64,000 bases of DNA from Pueribacillus theae (GCF_003097615.1 NZ_QCZG01000016.1:1-64000), one strand, 5' to 3'. Shown: positions 28,050-37,112, counted from the stretch's first letter. The notes: generated by a model from the letters alone, not told the origin. Program-made: numbers and translations.

Positions 28050-28144
28050 TGTTTTGCTCCTTTCTAAACAGACAAGAAGGTATTTGCAGTTCGCTAATGA
28101 ATTCAATTCTTGCCTCTCATTTAATAGGTGTGGAAGCATTTTAC

Positions 28145-29041
28145 TTATGAAAACGGGTCGTCCAACAACTTCAATAAAGATTGCATTTCAAGAGCTTCAA
28201 ATTGTTTTTCTATTTTTCCCTTATCCAGTGACAACATACATTCTGAAATAGAAAACGACATAGGGACGTCACATCGATTTTTTGCTAAATCATGTGAAAG
28301 ATGAAGCATGTCAAGTTGTGACATGATTTTGGAGCGGATTCCTTTAGGAAGATCTTCCGCATTTTTAAGAATGCCGTCGATTGATTCGTATTGATGGAGA
28401 AGCTTCTGAGCTGTTTTAATTCCAATTCCTTTTACTCCGGGATAGTTGTCACTTGCATCTCCCATTAGTCCTTTTAATTCCCTGAGCTGATGTGGCATTA
28501 AACCTTTTTCCTCGAGAACACGTTCCGGTGTAAAATGTGCATAATTTGAAAAACCTTTTTTCATAATAATGACATGGATACGTTCATTTACCAGCTGCAA
28601 CAAATCGTTGTCACCCGTTAAAATATGAACATTCAATTCCGGCGCGTGATTTAAAGCAATGGTGCCGATGACATCATCCGCCTCATATCCTTTTATTCCG
28701 ATATTTGGAATATTAAAGCTTTCCGTTACTTTTTTAACAAGATCGAATTGTGGTAAAAGATCGAATGGAGGATCGGGTCGGTTTGCTTTATAATCGGAAA
28801 ATAATTCGGTGCGAAATGTCGTTTTTCCCATATCCCAACAACAAACGACGTGACTGGGACCAAATGTTTGAATGGCATCCCATAAGTACCTTACAAATGT
28901 ATAAATCCCGTTTGTCGGAATTCCTGTACTCGTTCTTCTAATTGAGCCTCGATAGGCTGTAGCATAATATCCCCGAAATAATAAAGACATGCCATCTACC
29001 AGCATTATTGTATGTTTAGTGGTCAAATTTCTCTCTCCCAT
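28145..29041 (-). CDS. 5'-3' exonuclease (YpcP-like, FEN fold)
   Basis: Stand-alone homologue of the DNA polymerase I 5' nuclease domain, which removes RNA primers and flaps. Acidic metal-binding clusters are visible: IMLVDGMSLLFRGYY, VCCWDMGKTTFR, KGYEADDVIGTIA, LTGDNDLLQLV, and LKGLMGDASDNYPGVKGIG, which also supplies the helix-3-turn. Length 298, close to B. subtilis YpcP (296). ATG at 29041 has a modest AGGA upstream; a TTG at 29026 behind GGGAGAG is a possible alternative start. The gene is adjacent to but probably independent of its neighbours. Confidence 0.88.
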   Translation of the reverse strand: MGERNLTTKHTIMLVDGMSLLFRGYYATAYRGSIRRTSTGIPTNGIYTFVRYLWDAIQTFGPSHVVCCWDMGKTTFRTELFSDYKANRPDPPFDLLPQFDLVKKVTESFNIPNIGIKGYEADDVIGTIALNHAPELNVHILTGDNDLLQLVNERIHVIIMKKGFSNYAHFTPERVLEEKGLMPHQLRELKGLMGDASDNYPGVKGIGIKTAQKLLHQYESIDGILKNAEDLPKGIRSKIMSQLDMLHLSHDLAKNRCDVPMSFSISECMLSLDKGKIEKQFEALEMQSLLKLLDDPFS

Positions 29042-29082
29042 TCTTTTCCTACAAATCTTATTTTAGCAAAAAAAGAAAGAAA

Positions 29083-29105
29083 CGAGCCTCTTTAATATAA
29101 GCTCG
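29083..29105 (-). terminator. Terminator of the GGDEF gene
   Basis: CGAGC pairs with GCTCG around an A/T-rich loop, followed on the minus strand by a long T/C-rich stretch (TTTCTTTCTTTTTTT). Confidence 0.7.
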
Positions 29106-29107
29106 CC

Positions 29108-30598
29108 TCAGTTTCCAAGTCCTTCATTCGCATAAATTGAAAATTGATTTTTCCCTTTTTGTTTTGATTTGTATAAGGCCATGTCGGCTTTTTTGTATAA
29201 TTCTTCAGGATCAATCCCATGTTCAGGGGCAAAAGCGATGCCGATACTTACGGATAGTTCAGCCTGCGCAGCTTCTGTTATTTGCTTAAAATGCTCACTC
29301 ATTTGCTCGATTAACTCTTGGGCTCTTATTTTTGTTTCTTCGAAATCAACAGAAGTCATAATGATCACAAATTCGTCCCCACCCAACCGAAAGATTCTGT
29401 CGCCTTTTCGTAAAAAATTGCGAAGCAGGTTCGCTGCTTTTTTAAGAAGCTCGTCCCCTTTGTCATGGCCAAAGTCGTCGTTAACCGTTTTAAAATTATC
29501 CAAATCAAGCATCAAAAAAGCTGTTGTTCCTTTATTTTCACTTAGGATGTGCCGAACCCTTTCTTCAAATGCCGACCGATTCATTAATCCTGTTAAGCTG
29601 TCATGGTAGGCGAGATACATCGGTTTCGACACCCATCTGGAAATAAGAAAAGCTATTAAGATCGTTATCGTTAAACTAATGAGGAATTGGATAATAAATG
29701 ACTTTAGATTTTTGTTTAGAACCGACTCAAGTTCATATTGATTATAGATGATTTCAATCACTTTATTCTTGGTCGTTCCTTCATCAAAGTCTGATTCGTA
29801 AGGCACATACCTGTAAATCGCCGGCTCGTTGTGCCAATTTGCCTTTAATTCTGTCTTTTCTTTTGTTTTTAGTGTATGTTCAAATGCGTTTCTTCTTTCT
29901 TTAGACAGCTTCGCCTCTTCTACGGGTTGTCCAAGAGAGTAGCCTCCTAAATTAAGGATGTTAATTTCATTAATTGATGGGTACTTTGCCGTAAGCTCAT
30001 CGATTGCACTGAGAAAGTTAAACTCTCGGAAAATTTCGCTGTTCTGTAAGGAGTAGCCCAATTGAATAATATATCTTTTATCATCCGTTGCCATATAACT
30101 GTATTTTTTAATTTCACCCGTTTGTTGCTCAATATCCAAACCATCGACATAAAATTTTCCCGACTCTCTTCTTTCATCAAGGATCCGGGCAAGTTTCTTA
30201 CAGCATACATTAAAATCAAGTCCGATGTCTTTTTGAAAACTGCTGTATGTAATGACATTTTTATCATTAATCACATAAATATCCATATTCAAAATATCTT
30301 TTAACTCTTTAAAGTCCCATTTTTCAAAAGAAGGCTGTTCTTCATATTTCTGTATTAAATAAATAGTATTTGCCTCCATTTTTTCCGCAGTGCTTTTATC
30401 AAAAAAGAAATATGCTTTTTCAATCGCTTTTAACGAATCTTCAGCCATTTCTTGAATGGTATTAATTTGTTGCTCATTATCTATTATCACATGATCCCTT
30501 ATCTGCAAGTAAGCAATCGTTGCCGTTGTTAAAGAGATAATAAGTGCAAAAACAATCATAACCAAAAATAATTTTAGTCTAAAACGTGTCCTTCCCAC
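29108..30598 (-). CDS. Membrane diguanylate cyclase (GGDEF)
   Basis: Makes c-di-GMP from two GTP. Topology: membrane helix at about 10-30, an extracytoplasmic sensor of about 270 residues, a second helix at about 303-322, then a cytoplasmic GGDEF domain (about 330-490). The active-site motif is intact (RLGGDEFVII), as are SLTGLMNRS and MLDLDNFKTVND. The inhibitory I-site RxxD is not obvious. The sensor contains a Cys pair (NVCCKKL). GTG start at 30598 follows GGGGGTG. There is no EAL domain. The signal sensed is unknown. Confidence 0.9.
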   Translation of the reverse strand: MGRTRFRLKLFLVMIVFALIISLTTATIAYLQIRDHVIIDNEQQINTIQEMAEDSLKAIEKAYFFFDKSTAEKMEANTIYLIQKYEEQPSFEKWDFKELKDILNMDIYVINDKNVITYSSFQKDIGLDFNVCCKKLARILDERRESGKFYVDGLDIEQQTGEIKKYSYMATDDKRYIIQLGYSLQNSEIFREFNFLSAIDELTAKYPSINEINILNLGGYSLGQPVEEAKLSKERRNAFEHTLKTKEKTELKANWHNEPAIYRYVPYESDFDEGTTKNKVIEIIYNQYELESVLNKNLKSFIIQFLISLTITILIAFLISRWVSKPMYLAYHDSLTGLMNRSAFEERVRHILSENKGTTAFLMLDLDNFKTVNDDFGHDKGDELLKKAANLLRNFLRKGDRIFRLGGDEFVIIMTSVDFEETKIRAQELIEQMSEHFKQITEAAQAELSVSIGIAFAPEHGIDPEELYKKADMALYKSKQKGKNQFSIYANEGLGN

Positions 30599-30725
30599 TT
30601 ATTCACCCCCACGGTAAATAGTCTTTATTCCCTAAGACTATCATACCATATAAAGGCCGCAAAAAATTATGAATCTTTTATTTATCACGGTGCAACCGTT
30701 CGTAAGACCCATGCTTTTTGATTCT

Positions 30726-31460
30726 CTATTTATTAAAGAAGCGCATCCGGTACCCATTCATTGCCGTCTCGCTCAATTCATCCAGCAATTTATAGTTTGC
30801 ATAGGCGCCAATTACCGCGCCGATGCCTGGCAACAGCTGGAAAAGCTTCACCAAGTCGATATGGTCACGATATTCCTGTTGCCAAGACTGCCAATCAATG
30901 GTTTGTAAATAGGTTGATTTCACTGGCAGACTTTCTGCTGTCTGTTCCCAGCTTTTTATTTCTTCCAAAACTTCCATTCTCTTTTTATCACTTGAAAAAG
31001 CGAGTTGAAAGAGATGCAAAATATACAGGCGCTCACGGTAATCTTTTACATCAAATCCGTACAGGCTTGCGGCATCAAAAAGAAATTTCATTTTAATTCC
31101 AAGGAGAAGAGGGAAGTCTGCCGCACCTAACAGCAGACCACCCGCCCCTGTTCCCGCCCCTTCAGCTGAAGCAATCCGCTTGTAAACCTTCACCTTTTCC
31201 AGTACAAGCTCCTCTCTTTGTTCAAGGGAGGCTTCTTTAAGCGGTGTGCGTTTCGTTGTATATTCTGAACCGACTAGCACAGCGGTCACTGTCTTTTTAA
31301 TGCTTTCCGTAATGATGTTGTGGACTTTTTCGGGAATTTTCGCATTGATTTTGTTTTGAACCACTTTCGCATATCTCGCTGCAAGGGTTTGGCGCTTTCT
31401 CATTTTCTTTTCCCAAGCTTCTAACTCCTGAAACGCTTTTTTTTCGTATTCTGTCATCAT
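30726..31460 (-). CDS. ecsC: EcsC family protein
   Basis: Third gene of ecsA-ecsB-ecsC. About 244 residues, with the central glycine-rich GAGTGAGGLLLGAADFPLLL stretch typical of the family and a C-terminal LPGIGAVIGAYANYKLLDEL segment. Molecular function is unknown. The gene is separated from ecsB by 27 bases, and GAGGGG precedes ATG at 31460 (31457 is equally possible). Position and order match Bacillus. Confidence 0.9.
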   Translation of the reverse strand: MMTEYEKKAFQELEAWEKKMRKRQTLAARYAKVVQNKINAKIPEKVHNIITESIKKTVTAVLVGSEYTTKRTPLKEASLEQREELVLEKVKVYKRIASAEGAGTGAGGLLLGAADFPLLLGIKMKFLFDAASLYGFDVKDYRERLYILHLFQLAFSSDKKRMEVLEEIKSWEQTAESLPVKSTYLQTIDWQSWQQEYRDHIDLVKLFQLLPGIGAVIGAYANYKLLDELSETAMNGYRMRFFNK

Positions 31461-31487
31461 CGTCACCCCTCAAAATGATTCGAACAG

Positions 31488-32705
31488 TTAACTTTGCATC
31501 TGTTTTTTCACTGACAAGTGAATATACAGGTAACTGCATAAAGCTCCGGCTACTAACATCATAAAAGCAACAACCACTGATGCCCCTCCTATAAGAAGGG
31601 CAATCGAAAATACAAAACACTTGATAACGAGCAATAGGCTAAGCAGCGTTTTGCTTGCATAAGAAAAACGTGCGGTTGAAATAGGATACAAGTTTACGAT
31701 ATCGTGGCCGGAAAAATGTTGGACTAGCGCGACTAGCTGGACAGCGGATAAATATAAAAACAGCGCATAACCGATAACTTTCCCGTATTCATATGGCAGA
31801 AAAATAATGATGAGGGCTCCAATAACGAGCAATCGCATATAAATGCCAAAATAATTTCCCGAACGAATAAATGCGTGCGTATACAAATAAAGTGGTGCTG
31901 AAGATTGGCGGTGGCGGATCATTCTCGAAAACACATTCACCCATCTTCTTGGCTTCGTCCGTTCTTTTAACACCGGAACATCGGTAAAAGCATTCACAAA
32001 ACGGTAAAAACGCAATGTGAGCCCTTCTTCCATTTCGATTAACCTTTCCCATTTCAGGCCATGTTCCTTCGGAATGGCGAGGGATAAATGCCACAGATAA
32101 GCAACCATGATGACAATGACCAAAAGTAAAATGACAGGCGATGCCCCTGTCATTGATAAATAGACAAGAACAAATGTTGCAACTGTACGCAGGAATGAGT
32201 AGCTGAATACTGTGCGTTCAGAAGGTAATTTGAGGGCAAACCAATACACAATCACATTCCATATTTTTATAAGAAGGAACAAAATAATCAAAAGGAGGTA
32301 CGGATAAGTTAAATCATTTGCCCGAACTGCGTAAAGCGGTGCCAGCACAATCGCTCCAATCAAAATAATAAACATTTGCATCACGATATTGTAGATAATT
32401 GCAGGTGTAAAATAAGCTTTCATCCGCTCTTCCGCCGAAATAAGAAAAACGAGATCGGCCCTCTTTAAAAACGTCCGGATTTTCCCTCTCACTAATAAAA
32501 AAGCCATGACCATCGAAATAAACAGCATTACTGGAAAAGAATTAGGGATTTGTTTAATAAGCAAACTATAATAATAGCTTCCGAAAATAATAAGGAACAA
32601 TACTGAGAACAACAAGCCGCTGTTCCCAATTAAACGCATATACCGAAGAAACAAATTCAAAAACGCTTGAAAACGTTCATACCAAAGTTTTCCGGCATCC
32701 ATCAT
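31488..32705 (-). CDS. ecsB: ABC transporter permease EcsB
   Basis: Membrane subunit of the Ecs ABC transporter, which in B. subtilis affects secretion, competence and regulated intramembrane proteolysis. 405 residues with about ten hydrophobic helices in two groups and a cytosolic stretch in between (RRWVNVFSRMIRHRQSSAP). Its start ATG overlaps the ecsA stop (ATGA), the normal coupling of this operon. Confidence 0.93.
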   Translation of the reverse strand: MMDAGKLWYERFQAFLNLFLRYMRLIGNSGLLFSVLFLIIFGSYYYSLLIKQIPNSFPVMLFISMVMAFLLVRGKIRTFLKRADLVFLISAEERMKAYFTPAIIYNIVMQMFIILIGAIVLAPLYAVRANDLTYPYLLLIILFLLIKIWNVIVYWFALKLPSERTVFSYSFLRTVATFVLVYLSMTGASPVILLLVIVIMVAYLWHLSLAIPKEHGLKWERLIEMEEGLTLRFYRFVNAFTDVPVLKERTKPRRWVNVFSRMIRHRQSSAPLYLYTHAFIRSGNYFGIYMRLLVIGALIIIFLPYEYGKVIGYALFLYLSAVQLVALVQHFSGHDIVNLYPISTARFSYASKTLLSLLLVIKCFVFSIALLIGGASVVVAFMMLVAGALCSYLYIHLSVKKQMQS

Positions 32706-33445
32706 GTCAACGCTCCTTGAGCTACTTTTAAATAAATTTCATCAAGTGTCGCACGGGGCATACTTGCTTGTTCCCTTAGCTCCTGCATTGTTCCTTGGAG
32801 AACAATTTTTCCTTCATGAAGAACGATCATCCGATCGCAATATCGCTCGGCTGTTGCCAAAATGTGTGTCGACATGAGGACGCCCGCCCCATTTTTTTTA
32901 AATGCAACCATCCAGTCCAAAAAAGATTGGATGCCGATCGGATCAAGCCCAACGAATGGCTCATCAACGACATAGAATTTCGGTTCAACCAAAAAAGCGC
33001 ACATAATCATGACTTTTTGCCGCATCCCTTTTGAAAATTGACTCGGGAACCAATGTTTCATTTTTACCATTCGAAACTCTTCAAGCAGCTTTTCTGCCCG
33101 TTCTTCAAAAACCGACTCCTCCACATCATATGCCATCGCTGTTAATTTCAAATGCTCCCAAAGCGTTAATTCATCATATAAAAGCGGTGTTTCCGGAATA
33201 TATGTAAATTGGCCCCTGTATTCTTCCGGCGCTTCAAGGAATGTTCTTCCGTTCACATGAATCGTTCCTGAAATTGGCTCCATCAATCCAAGCACATGCT
33301 TAATCGTTGTACTTTTCCCTGCTCCGTTTAATCCAATTAAGCCAACGATCTCACTTTCATTCACTTCAAAAGTAATCTCATGTAACACGGGGCGATTCGC
33401 CGCATACCCGCCCGTTACGTTTTTCAGTTCTAATATTTTCTTCAA
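32702..33445 (-). CDS. ecsA: ABC transporter ATP-binding protein EcsA
   Basis: ATPase of the Ecs transporter. Walker A GLNGAGKST (about residue 38), signature-like QFSKGMRQK (SKGMRQ in place of LSGGQ), Walker B YVVDEPFVGLD and switch His in STHILATAE. Length 247 equals B. subtilis EcsA. Divergent from hit, 130 bases apart, as in B. subtilis. Confidence 0.95.
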   Translation of the reverse strand: MKKILELKNVTGGYAANRPVLHEITFEVNESEIVGLIGLNGAGKSTTIKHVLGLMEPISGTIHVNGRTFLEAPEEYRGQFTYIPETPLLYDELTLWEHLKLTAMAYDVEESVFEERAEKLLEEFRMVKMKHWFPSQFSKGMRQKVMIMCAFLVEPKFYVVDEPFVGLDPIGIQSFLDWMVAFKKNGAGVLMSTHILATAERYCDRMIVLHEGKIVLQGTMQELREQASMPRATLDEIYLKVAQGALT

Positions 33446-33575
33446 TGTTTCATTTGTCCCTTCTTAACTGTCTTACTTTTATTTTAGCGACATTTTCATC
33501 GTTTTGCATCATTTGTGGGCTCGGAGTTTGTTATAATTAAAGTAATGATAAATTATATTGAAAGGATGATCGATT

Positions 33576-34007
33576 ATGGTACATAATGAAAACTGTATTT
33601 TCTGCAAAATTATCGCTGGAGAAATCCCATCAGCTAAAGTGTATGAAAATGAACACGTGCTTGCGTTTCTTGACATTAGCCAAGTAACAGAAGGACATAC
33701 GCTTGTCATACCGAAAAATCACGAAGAAAATGTCTATGAGTTATCTGAGGAATCCGCGAAACATGTATTCCAAGCAGTGCCGAAAATTGCAAACGCCATC
33801 AAAGAAAAATTTAACCCAATTGGAATGAACTTGCTCCAAAACAACGGCGAAGCAGCCGGGCAAACAGTCTTTCATTATCACGTCCATCTTCTCCCGCGCT
33901 ACGGAAAAGACGATGGGTTTGGATTGGTTTGGAAAACACATCATGACGAATATACTCCTGAGAAATTGCAAGAAATGGCTGAAAAAATCGCTTCTGGCAT
34001 CGAATAA
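33576..34007 (+). CDS. hit: HIT-family nucleotide-binding protein Hit
   Basis: Histidine-triad hydrolase of purine nucleoside phosphoramidates. N-terminal CIFCKIIAGEIPSAKVYE and the HIT motif in FHYHVHLLPR near residue 100. Length 143, as for B. subtilis Hit (145). ATG at 33576 follows AAAGGATG. A hairpin terminator follows before serC. Confidence 0.94.
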   Translation: MVHNENCIFCKIIAGEIPSAKVYENEHVLAFLDISQVTEGHTLVIPKNHEENVYELSEESAKHVFQAVPKIANAIKEKFNPIGMNLLQNNGEAAGQTVFHYHVHLLPRYGKDDGFGLVWKTHHDEYTPEKLQEMAEKIASGIE

Positions 34008-34017
34008 TTTTCCATCA

Positions 34018-34046
34018 TGCTCCCTTAAGGGGAGTCTCTTTTTTTC
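34018..34046 (+). terminator. Terminator of hit
   Basis: CTCCC pairs with GGGAG around a short TTAAG loop, followed by TCTCTTTTTTT on the plus strand. Confidence 0.8.
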
Positions 34047-34144
34047 GGCAGGCAATAGTGGTAAAATATGAACATAATGAAAGTTTGATAGTTCTTTGTT
34101 CGGAAATTAATAGAAAAGATAAACGACTTAAGGAGTGTAGCAAA

Positions 34145-35218
34145 ATGGAGAGAAGCTATAATTTTAATGCAGGGCCTGCCGCTTTGCCGCTTGATGTATT
34201 GAAAAAAGCACAGAGCGAACTTACCAATTTTAAAAACAGCGGAATGTCCGTCATGGAATTGAGCCACCGCAGCAAAGAATACGAAGAAGTCCATAACCGT
34301 GCGCAACAGCTTTTAAGAGAGCTTCTAAATATCCCGGAGAATTATGAGGTGCTGTTTCTTCAAGGCGGTGCAAGCCTGCAGTTTACGATGGTGCCGATAA
34401 ATTTCCTAGGAAATGGAAACGGCAGCTATGTCTTGACTGGGTCTTGGTCTAAAAAAGCACTGAAAGAAGCAGAAAAAATCGGGAAAACAACAATTGCGGC
34501 AACAAGTGAACAAACAAACTTTGATCGCATTCCGAAACTGAACGAACTGTCTATTGACGACAATGCGTCATATGTCCATATTACATCAAACAACACGATT
34601 TACGGTACACAATGGCAAGCATTCCCTACCGTTGAAAATTTGATTGCTGATATGTCAAGCGACATTTTATGCCGTCCATTGGATGTATCAAAGTTCAAAT
34701 TAATCTATGCGGGAGCACAAAAAAATCTCGGCCCGTCAGGTGTTACTGTCGTTATTGCCGACAAGAACTTCCTGGAAAAAGGCGCCGATAATTTGCCAAC
34801 AATGCTTGACTATCGTACACATAGCAAAAATAATTCTTTGTTTAACACGCCGCCGACTTTTGCCATCTACATGCTTTCACTCGTACTTGAATGGCTTAAG
34901 GACCAAGGAGGCACTGAAAAAATCCAAGAAACCAATAATCAAAAAGCAAGCTTGCTTTACAATGTGATCGATGAAAGCAATGGTTTTTACAATGGACACG
35001 CTCAAAAAGACAGCCGCTCCATTATGAATGTTACCTTTACTCTTCCTAGTGATGATTTAACAAAACAATTTCTGGCTGAATCGAAAGAATTAGGCTTTGT
35101 CGGCTTAAACGGCCACCGTTCCATTGGCGGTTGCAGAGCTTCAATCTATAACGCCGTACCTTTAGAATCAGTTGAGAAATTAAGTGAATTCATGATTTCA
35201 TTCCAAAAGAAAGCTTGA
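34145..35218 (+). CDS. serC: Phosphoserine aminotransferase SerC
   Basis: PLP enzyme converting 3-phosphohydroxypyruvate and glutamate to phosphoserine in serine synthesis. It starts MERSYNFNAGPAALP as in the family; PLP Lys in IYAGAQKNLGPSG near residue 197; GLNGHRSIGGCRASIYNA near the C-terminus binds phosphate and substrate. Length 357. ATG at 34145 follows AAGGAG; the upstream in-frame extension from 34058 has no site. Neighbours hit and trpP match the B. subtilis region. Confidence 0.96.
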   Translation: MERSYNFNAGPAALPLDVLKKAQSELTNFKNSGMSVMELSHRSKEYEEVHNRAQQLLRELLNIPENYEVLFLQGGASLQFTMVPINFLGNGNGSYVLTGSWSKKALKEAEKIGKTTIAATSEQTNFDRIPKLNELSIDDNASYVHITSNNTIYGTQWQAFPTVENLIADMSSDILCRPLDVSKFKLIYAGAQKNLGPSGVTVVIADKNFLEKGADNLPTMLDYRTHSKNNSLFNTPPTFAIYMLSLVLEWLKDQGGTEKIQETNNQKASLLYNVIDESNGFYNGHAQKDSRSIMNVTFTLPSDDLTKQFLAESKELGFVGLNGHRSIGGCRASIYNAVPLESVEKLSEFMISFQKKA

Positions 35219-35232
35219 GAAAAACTTTGACT

Positions 35233-35273
35233 AACTTTGGGGGAACATAGAAAAAATTCCCCCGAAGTTTTTA
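35233..35273 (+). terminator. Terminator of serC
   Basis: AACTTTGGGGGAA pairs with TTCCCCCGAAGTT around an A-rich loop and runs into TTTATTTTC. Confidence 0.85.
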
Positions 35274-35337
35274 TTTTCTGTCGAAGGCTTTTAAAAGAAA
35301 TGGCAACAAATCAAACAATTCTTTTCGAGGGGATAGT

Positions 35338-35979
35338 ATGTTTACAAAAGAAGAAAAAGAAGCTGTTTACAAAGTCATTCATAAGAGAAGAGACATTCGC
35401 AGTTTTCTGCCGGATCCGATCCCTGAATCTGCCATCCAAAACATCTTGCTTGCGGCCCACCACGCACCTTCGGTAGGATTCATGCAGCCTTGGAATTTTA
35501 TTTTGATTACTTCAGGCGATGTAAAGAAAAAACTTGCCTGGGCCGCTGATAAAGAAAGGCGGGCACTAGCCATACACTATGAAGGGGAAAAAGAAACGAA
35601 ATTTTTAAGTTTAAAAGTTGAAGGTTTAAAAGAAGCCCCTTTGACCATTTGTGTCACTTGCGATCCTACACGAGGGGGCTCACATGTCTTAGGAAGAAAT
35701 TCAATCCCTGAGACGGATGCATTATCAACCGCCTGCGCCATTCAAAACATGTGGCTCGCAGCTTGTGCCGAAGGATTGGGGATGGGCTGGGTCAGTTTTT
35801 ATAAAAAAAATGACGTTCGCGATATTCTAATCATCCCGCCGCACATTGATCCGATTGCACTTATCTCCATTGGTTACACAGAGGAATACCCTGAAAAACC
35901 GATTCTAGAGACAGTGAATTGGGAAAAAAGACGAACTTTGGATCGTCTCATCTTTCAAAATCAATGGGGAAAAAAATAA
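35338..35979 (+). CDS. bluB: 5,6-Dimethylbenzimidazole synthase BluB
   Basis: Nitroreductase-fold enzyme that cannibalises reduced FMN with O2 to make 5,6-dimethylbenzimidazole, the lower ligand of cobalamin. Segments matching BluB rather than ordinary nitroreductases: HKRRDIRSFLPDPIPE near the start, HHAPSVGFMQPWNFIL, EGLKEAPLTICVTCDPTRGG, LGRNSIPETD and AEGLGMGWVSF. Length 213. GAGGGG precedes ATG at 35338. There is no cobalamin riboswitch in the 119-base gap after serC, which holds the serC terminator, and no cob gene in the window. Confidence 0.88.
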   Translation: MFTKEEKEAVYKVIHKRRDIRSFLPDPIPESAIQNILLAAHHAPSVGFMQPWNFILITSGDVKKKLAWAADKERRALAIHYEGEKETKFLSLKVEGLKEAPLTICVTCDPTRGGSHVLGRNSIPETDALSTACAIQNMWLAACAEGLGMGWVSFYKKNDVRDILIIPPHIDPIALISIGYTEEYPEKPILETVNWEKRRTLDRLIFQNQWGKK

Positions 35980-36017
35980 GGACTGTTTTGATGTTGAGAC
36001 ATTCGAAGGGAAAACGG

Positions 36018-36045
36018 TTGTCTGCGCCAAAATGTATGGTATAAT
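36018..36045 (+). promoter_or_regulatory. SigA promoter of trpP
   Basis: TTGTCT, 16 bases, TATAAT. Transcription would start near 36052, so nearly the whole leader is the run of GAG/TAG triplets before the start codon. Confidence 0.75.
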
Positions 36046-36055
36046 GGTTTGAAAA

Positions 36056-36087
36056 TAGAAACATTAGCTGAGAAGAGGAGAGTTGAG
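36056..36087 (+). promoter_or_regulatory. TRAP-binding site in the trpP leader
   Basis: TAG at 36065, then GAG at 36070, 36075, 36080 and 36085: five triplets each separated by exactly two bases, with another TAG at 36056. The last four overlap the ribosome-binding site and end one base before the ATG. Tryptophan-activated TRAP recognises (G/T)AG repeats with 2-3 base spacers and blocks translation of B. subtilis trpP in this way. Confidence 0.85.
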
Positions 36088-36088
36088 C

Positions 36089-36613
36089 ATGAAAACAAAG
36101 AATTTAGTATTGATCGCTTTGCTATTAGGAATGGGGACAGTTTTATCACTTATTTTGGCAGTCACTTTTGCTGGTATGAGACCTGACGTTTTACTCGTTA
36201 TGATGTTTATCGCCATTTTACTTTTTCCTGAGAAAAAACATGTGTTATTAACAGGACTTTTAACAGGGATCTTATCAGGGTTGATTTCCACATTTCCCGG
36301 CGGCTTTATCCCGAACATCATTGATAAGCTCATTACAGCTTTCGTATGTCTAGGACTAGTGCTTATGCTGCAAAAACTTACACCAATCGTTAGAGCTGGA
36401 ATCATCTCAGTCATCGGAACATTTGTAAGTGGGATTGTATTTCTAAGTTCGGCTTTGATTATCGTAAGCCTACCAGCGCCATTTCTTGCATTATTTAATC
36501 TTGTTGTGCTGCCAGCACTTGCCTTAAACACTATTCTAATTGTCATTGTCTACCCAATTGTCCAATCCGTCCTTAAGCGTTCAAACTTTGAGCCAATTCA
36601 GAGAGCGGTTTAA
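36089..36613 (+). CDS. trpP: Tryptophan transporter TrpP (YhaG)
   Basis: 174-residue membrane protein with five or six hydrophobic helices, matching the B. subtilis tryptophan transporter TrpP (about 172 residues): RPDVLLVMMFIAILLFPEKK, TGLLTGILSGLISTFPGG, and a final IVYPIVQSVLKR. The ATG at 36089 is preferred to TTG at 36083 because the GAGGAGAG ribosome-binding site lies seven bases before it. It is near serC and hit as in B. subtilis (with bluB inserted between). Controlled translationally by TRAP, judged from the leader. Confidence 0.93.
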   Translation: MKTKNLVLIALLLGMGTVLSLILAVTFAGMRPDVLLVMMFIAILLFPEKKHVLLTGLLTGILSGLISTFPGGFIPNIIDKLITAFVCLGLVLMLQKLTPIVRAGIISVIGTFVSGIVFLSSALIIVSLPAPFLALFNLVVLPALALNTILIVIVYPIVQSVLKRSNFEPIQRAV

Positions 36614-36623
36614 TATGAATGAA

Positions 36624-36649
36624 GCACCCGTGATGCGGGTGCCTTTTTA
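36624..36649 (+). terminator. Terminator of trpP
   Basis: GCACCCG pairs with CGGGTGC around five bases and is followed by CTTTTTATT. Confidence 0.9.
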
Positions 36650-36700
36650 TTCTTTGATTGTCCGTGAATATAAGGCTTGCCAATCGGCAAGTTTTCTTTA

Positions 36701-37093
36701 TTATTCTATGAATCGCTTTCTAATTTCAGGTGTAGGAAGCATACAGCTTTCCTGTTTGCCGAACCACCTGTAACGGTTTTTTGCGATAAAGTCGTAGATG
36801 AAGTCTCTGACAGGCCGTGGAACGATAAAAAACAAAACAAAAAAATTCCATGGGGCTTTTAGTTTACGGCATACCCTTAACGCGGCAGATGATTTTATAT
36901 AGCTTTTATTGTTTTCTATCAACACAAAACTATCCGTGTCTTCATTTAACCCATGCTTTTTTAAAAGTTCTTTCCCAATATCACTTTGGAGTGATGCAAA
37001 TTTAAAAACAGCATTTGGATCCCTTTTAATAATAAACTGAATACTATGGTTGCAAAGATTGCATACTCCATCAAATAAAATAATTCGCTCCAT
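36701..37093 (-). CDS. yuxK: DCC-family thiol-disulfide oxidoreductase-like protein (YuxK)
   Basis: About 131 residues of the DUF393 family. The DCC motif is at the start: ILFDGVCNLCNHSIQF, with a C-x2-C pair in a thioredoxin-like fold; YRWFGKQESCMLPTPE follows at the C-terminus. Proposed thiol-disulfide activity is not well tested. Three consecutive ATG codons occur; the third (37093) has GGGGTG at the best distance. Confidence 0.82.
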   Translation of the reverse strand: MERIILFDGVCNLCNHSIQFIIKRDPNAVFKFASLQSDIGKELLKKHGLNEDTDSFVLIENNKSYIKSSAALRVCRKLKAPWNFFVLFFIVPRPVRDFIYDFIAKNRYRWFGKQESCMLPTPEIRKRFIE

Positions 37094-37112
37094 CATCATA
37101 CACCCCTGAACT

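Noticed and set aside
29169-29609. 146-codon open frame opposite the GGDEF domain
   Set aside because: Ser-rich complement of the coding strand with no start signals; shadow.
32650-32680. cre-like sequence TGAAAACGTTCATA
   Set aside because: Inside ecsB coding sequence and mismatched in the last half-site; no regulatory context.
35219-35337. Possible cobalamin riboswitch ahead of bluB
   Set aside because: The gap is only 119 bases, is largely the serC terminator, and shows no B12-box-like sequence.
36064-36546. 160-codon open frame opposite trpP
   Set aside because: Reverse complement of a membrane protein; no start signals, and trpP has a convincing promoter and leader.
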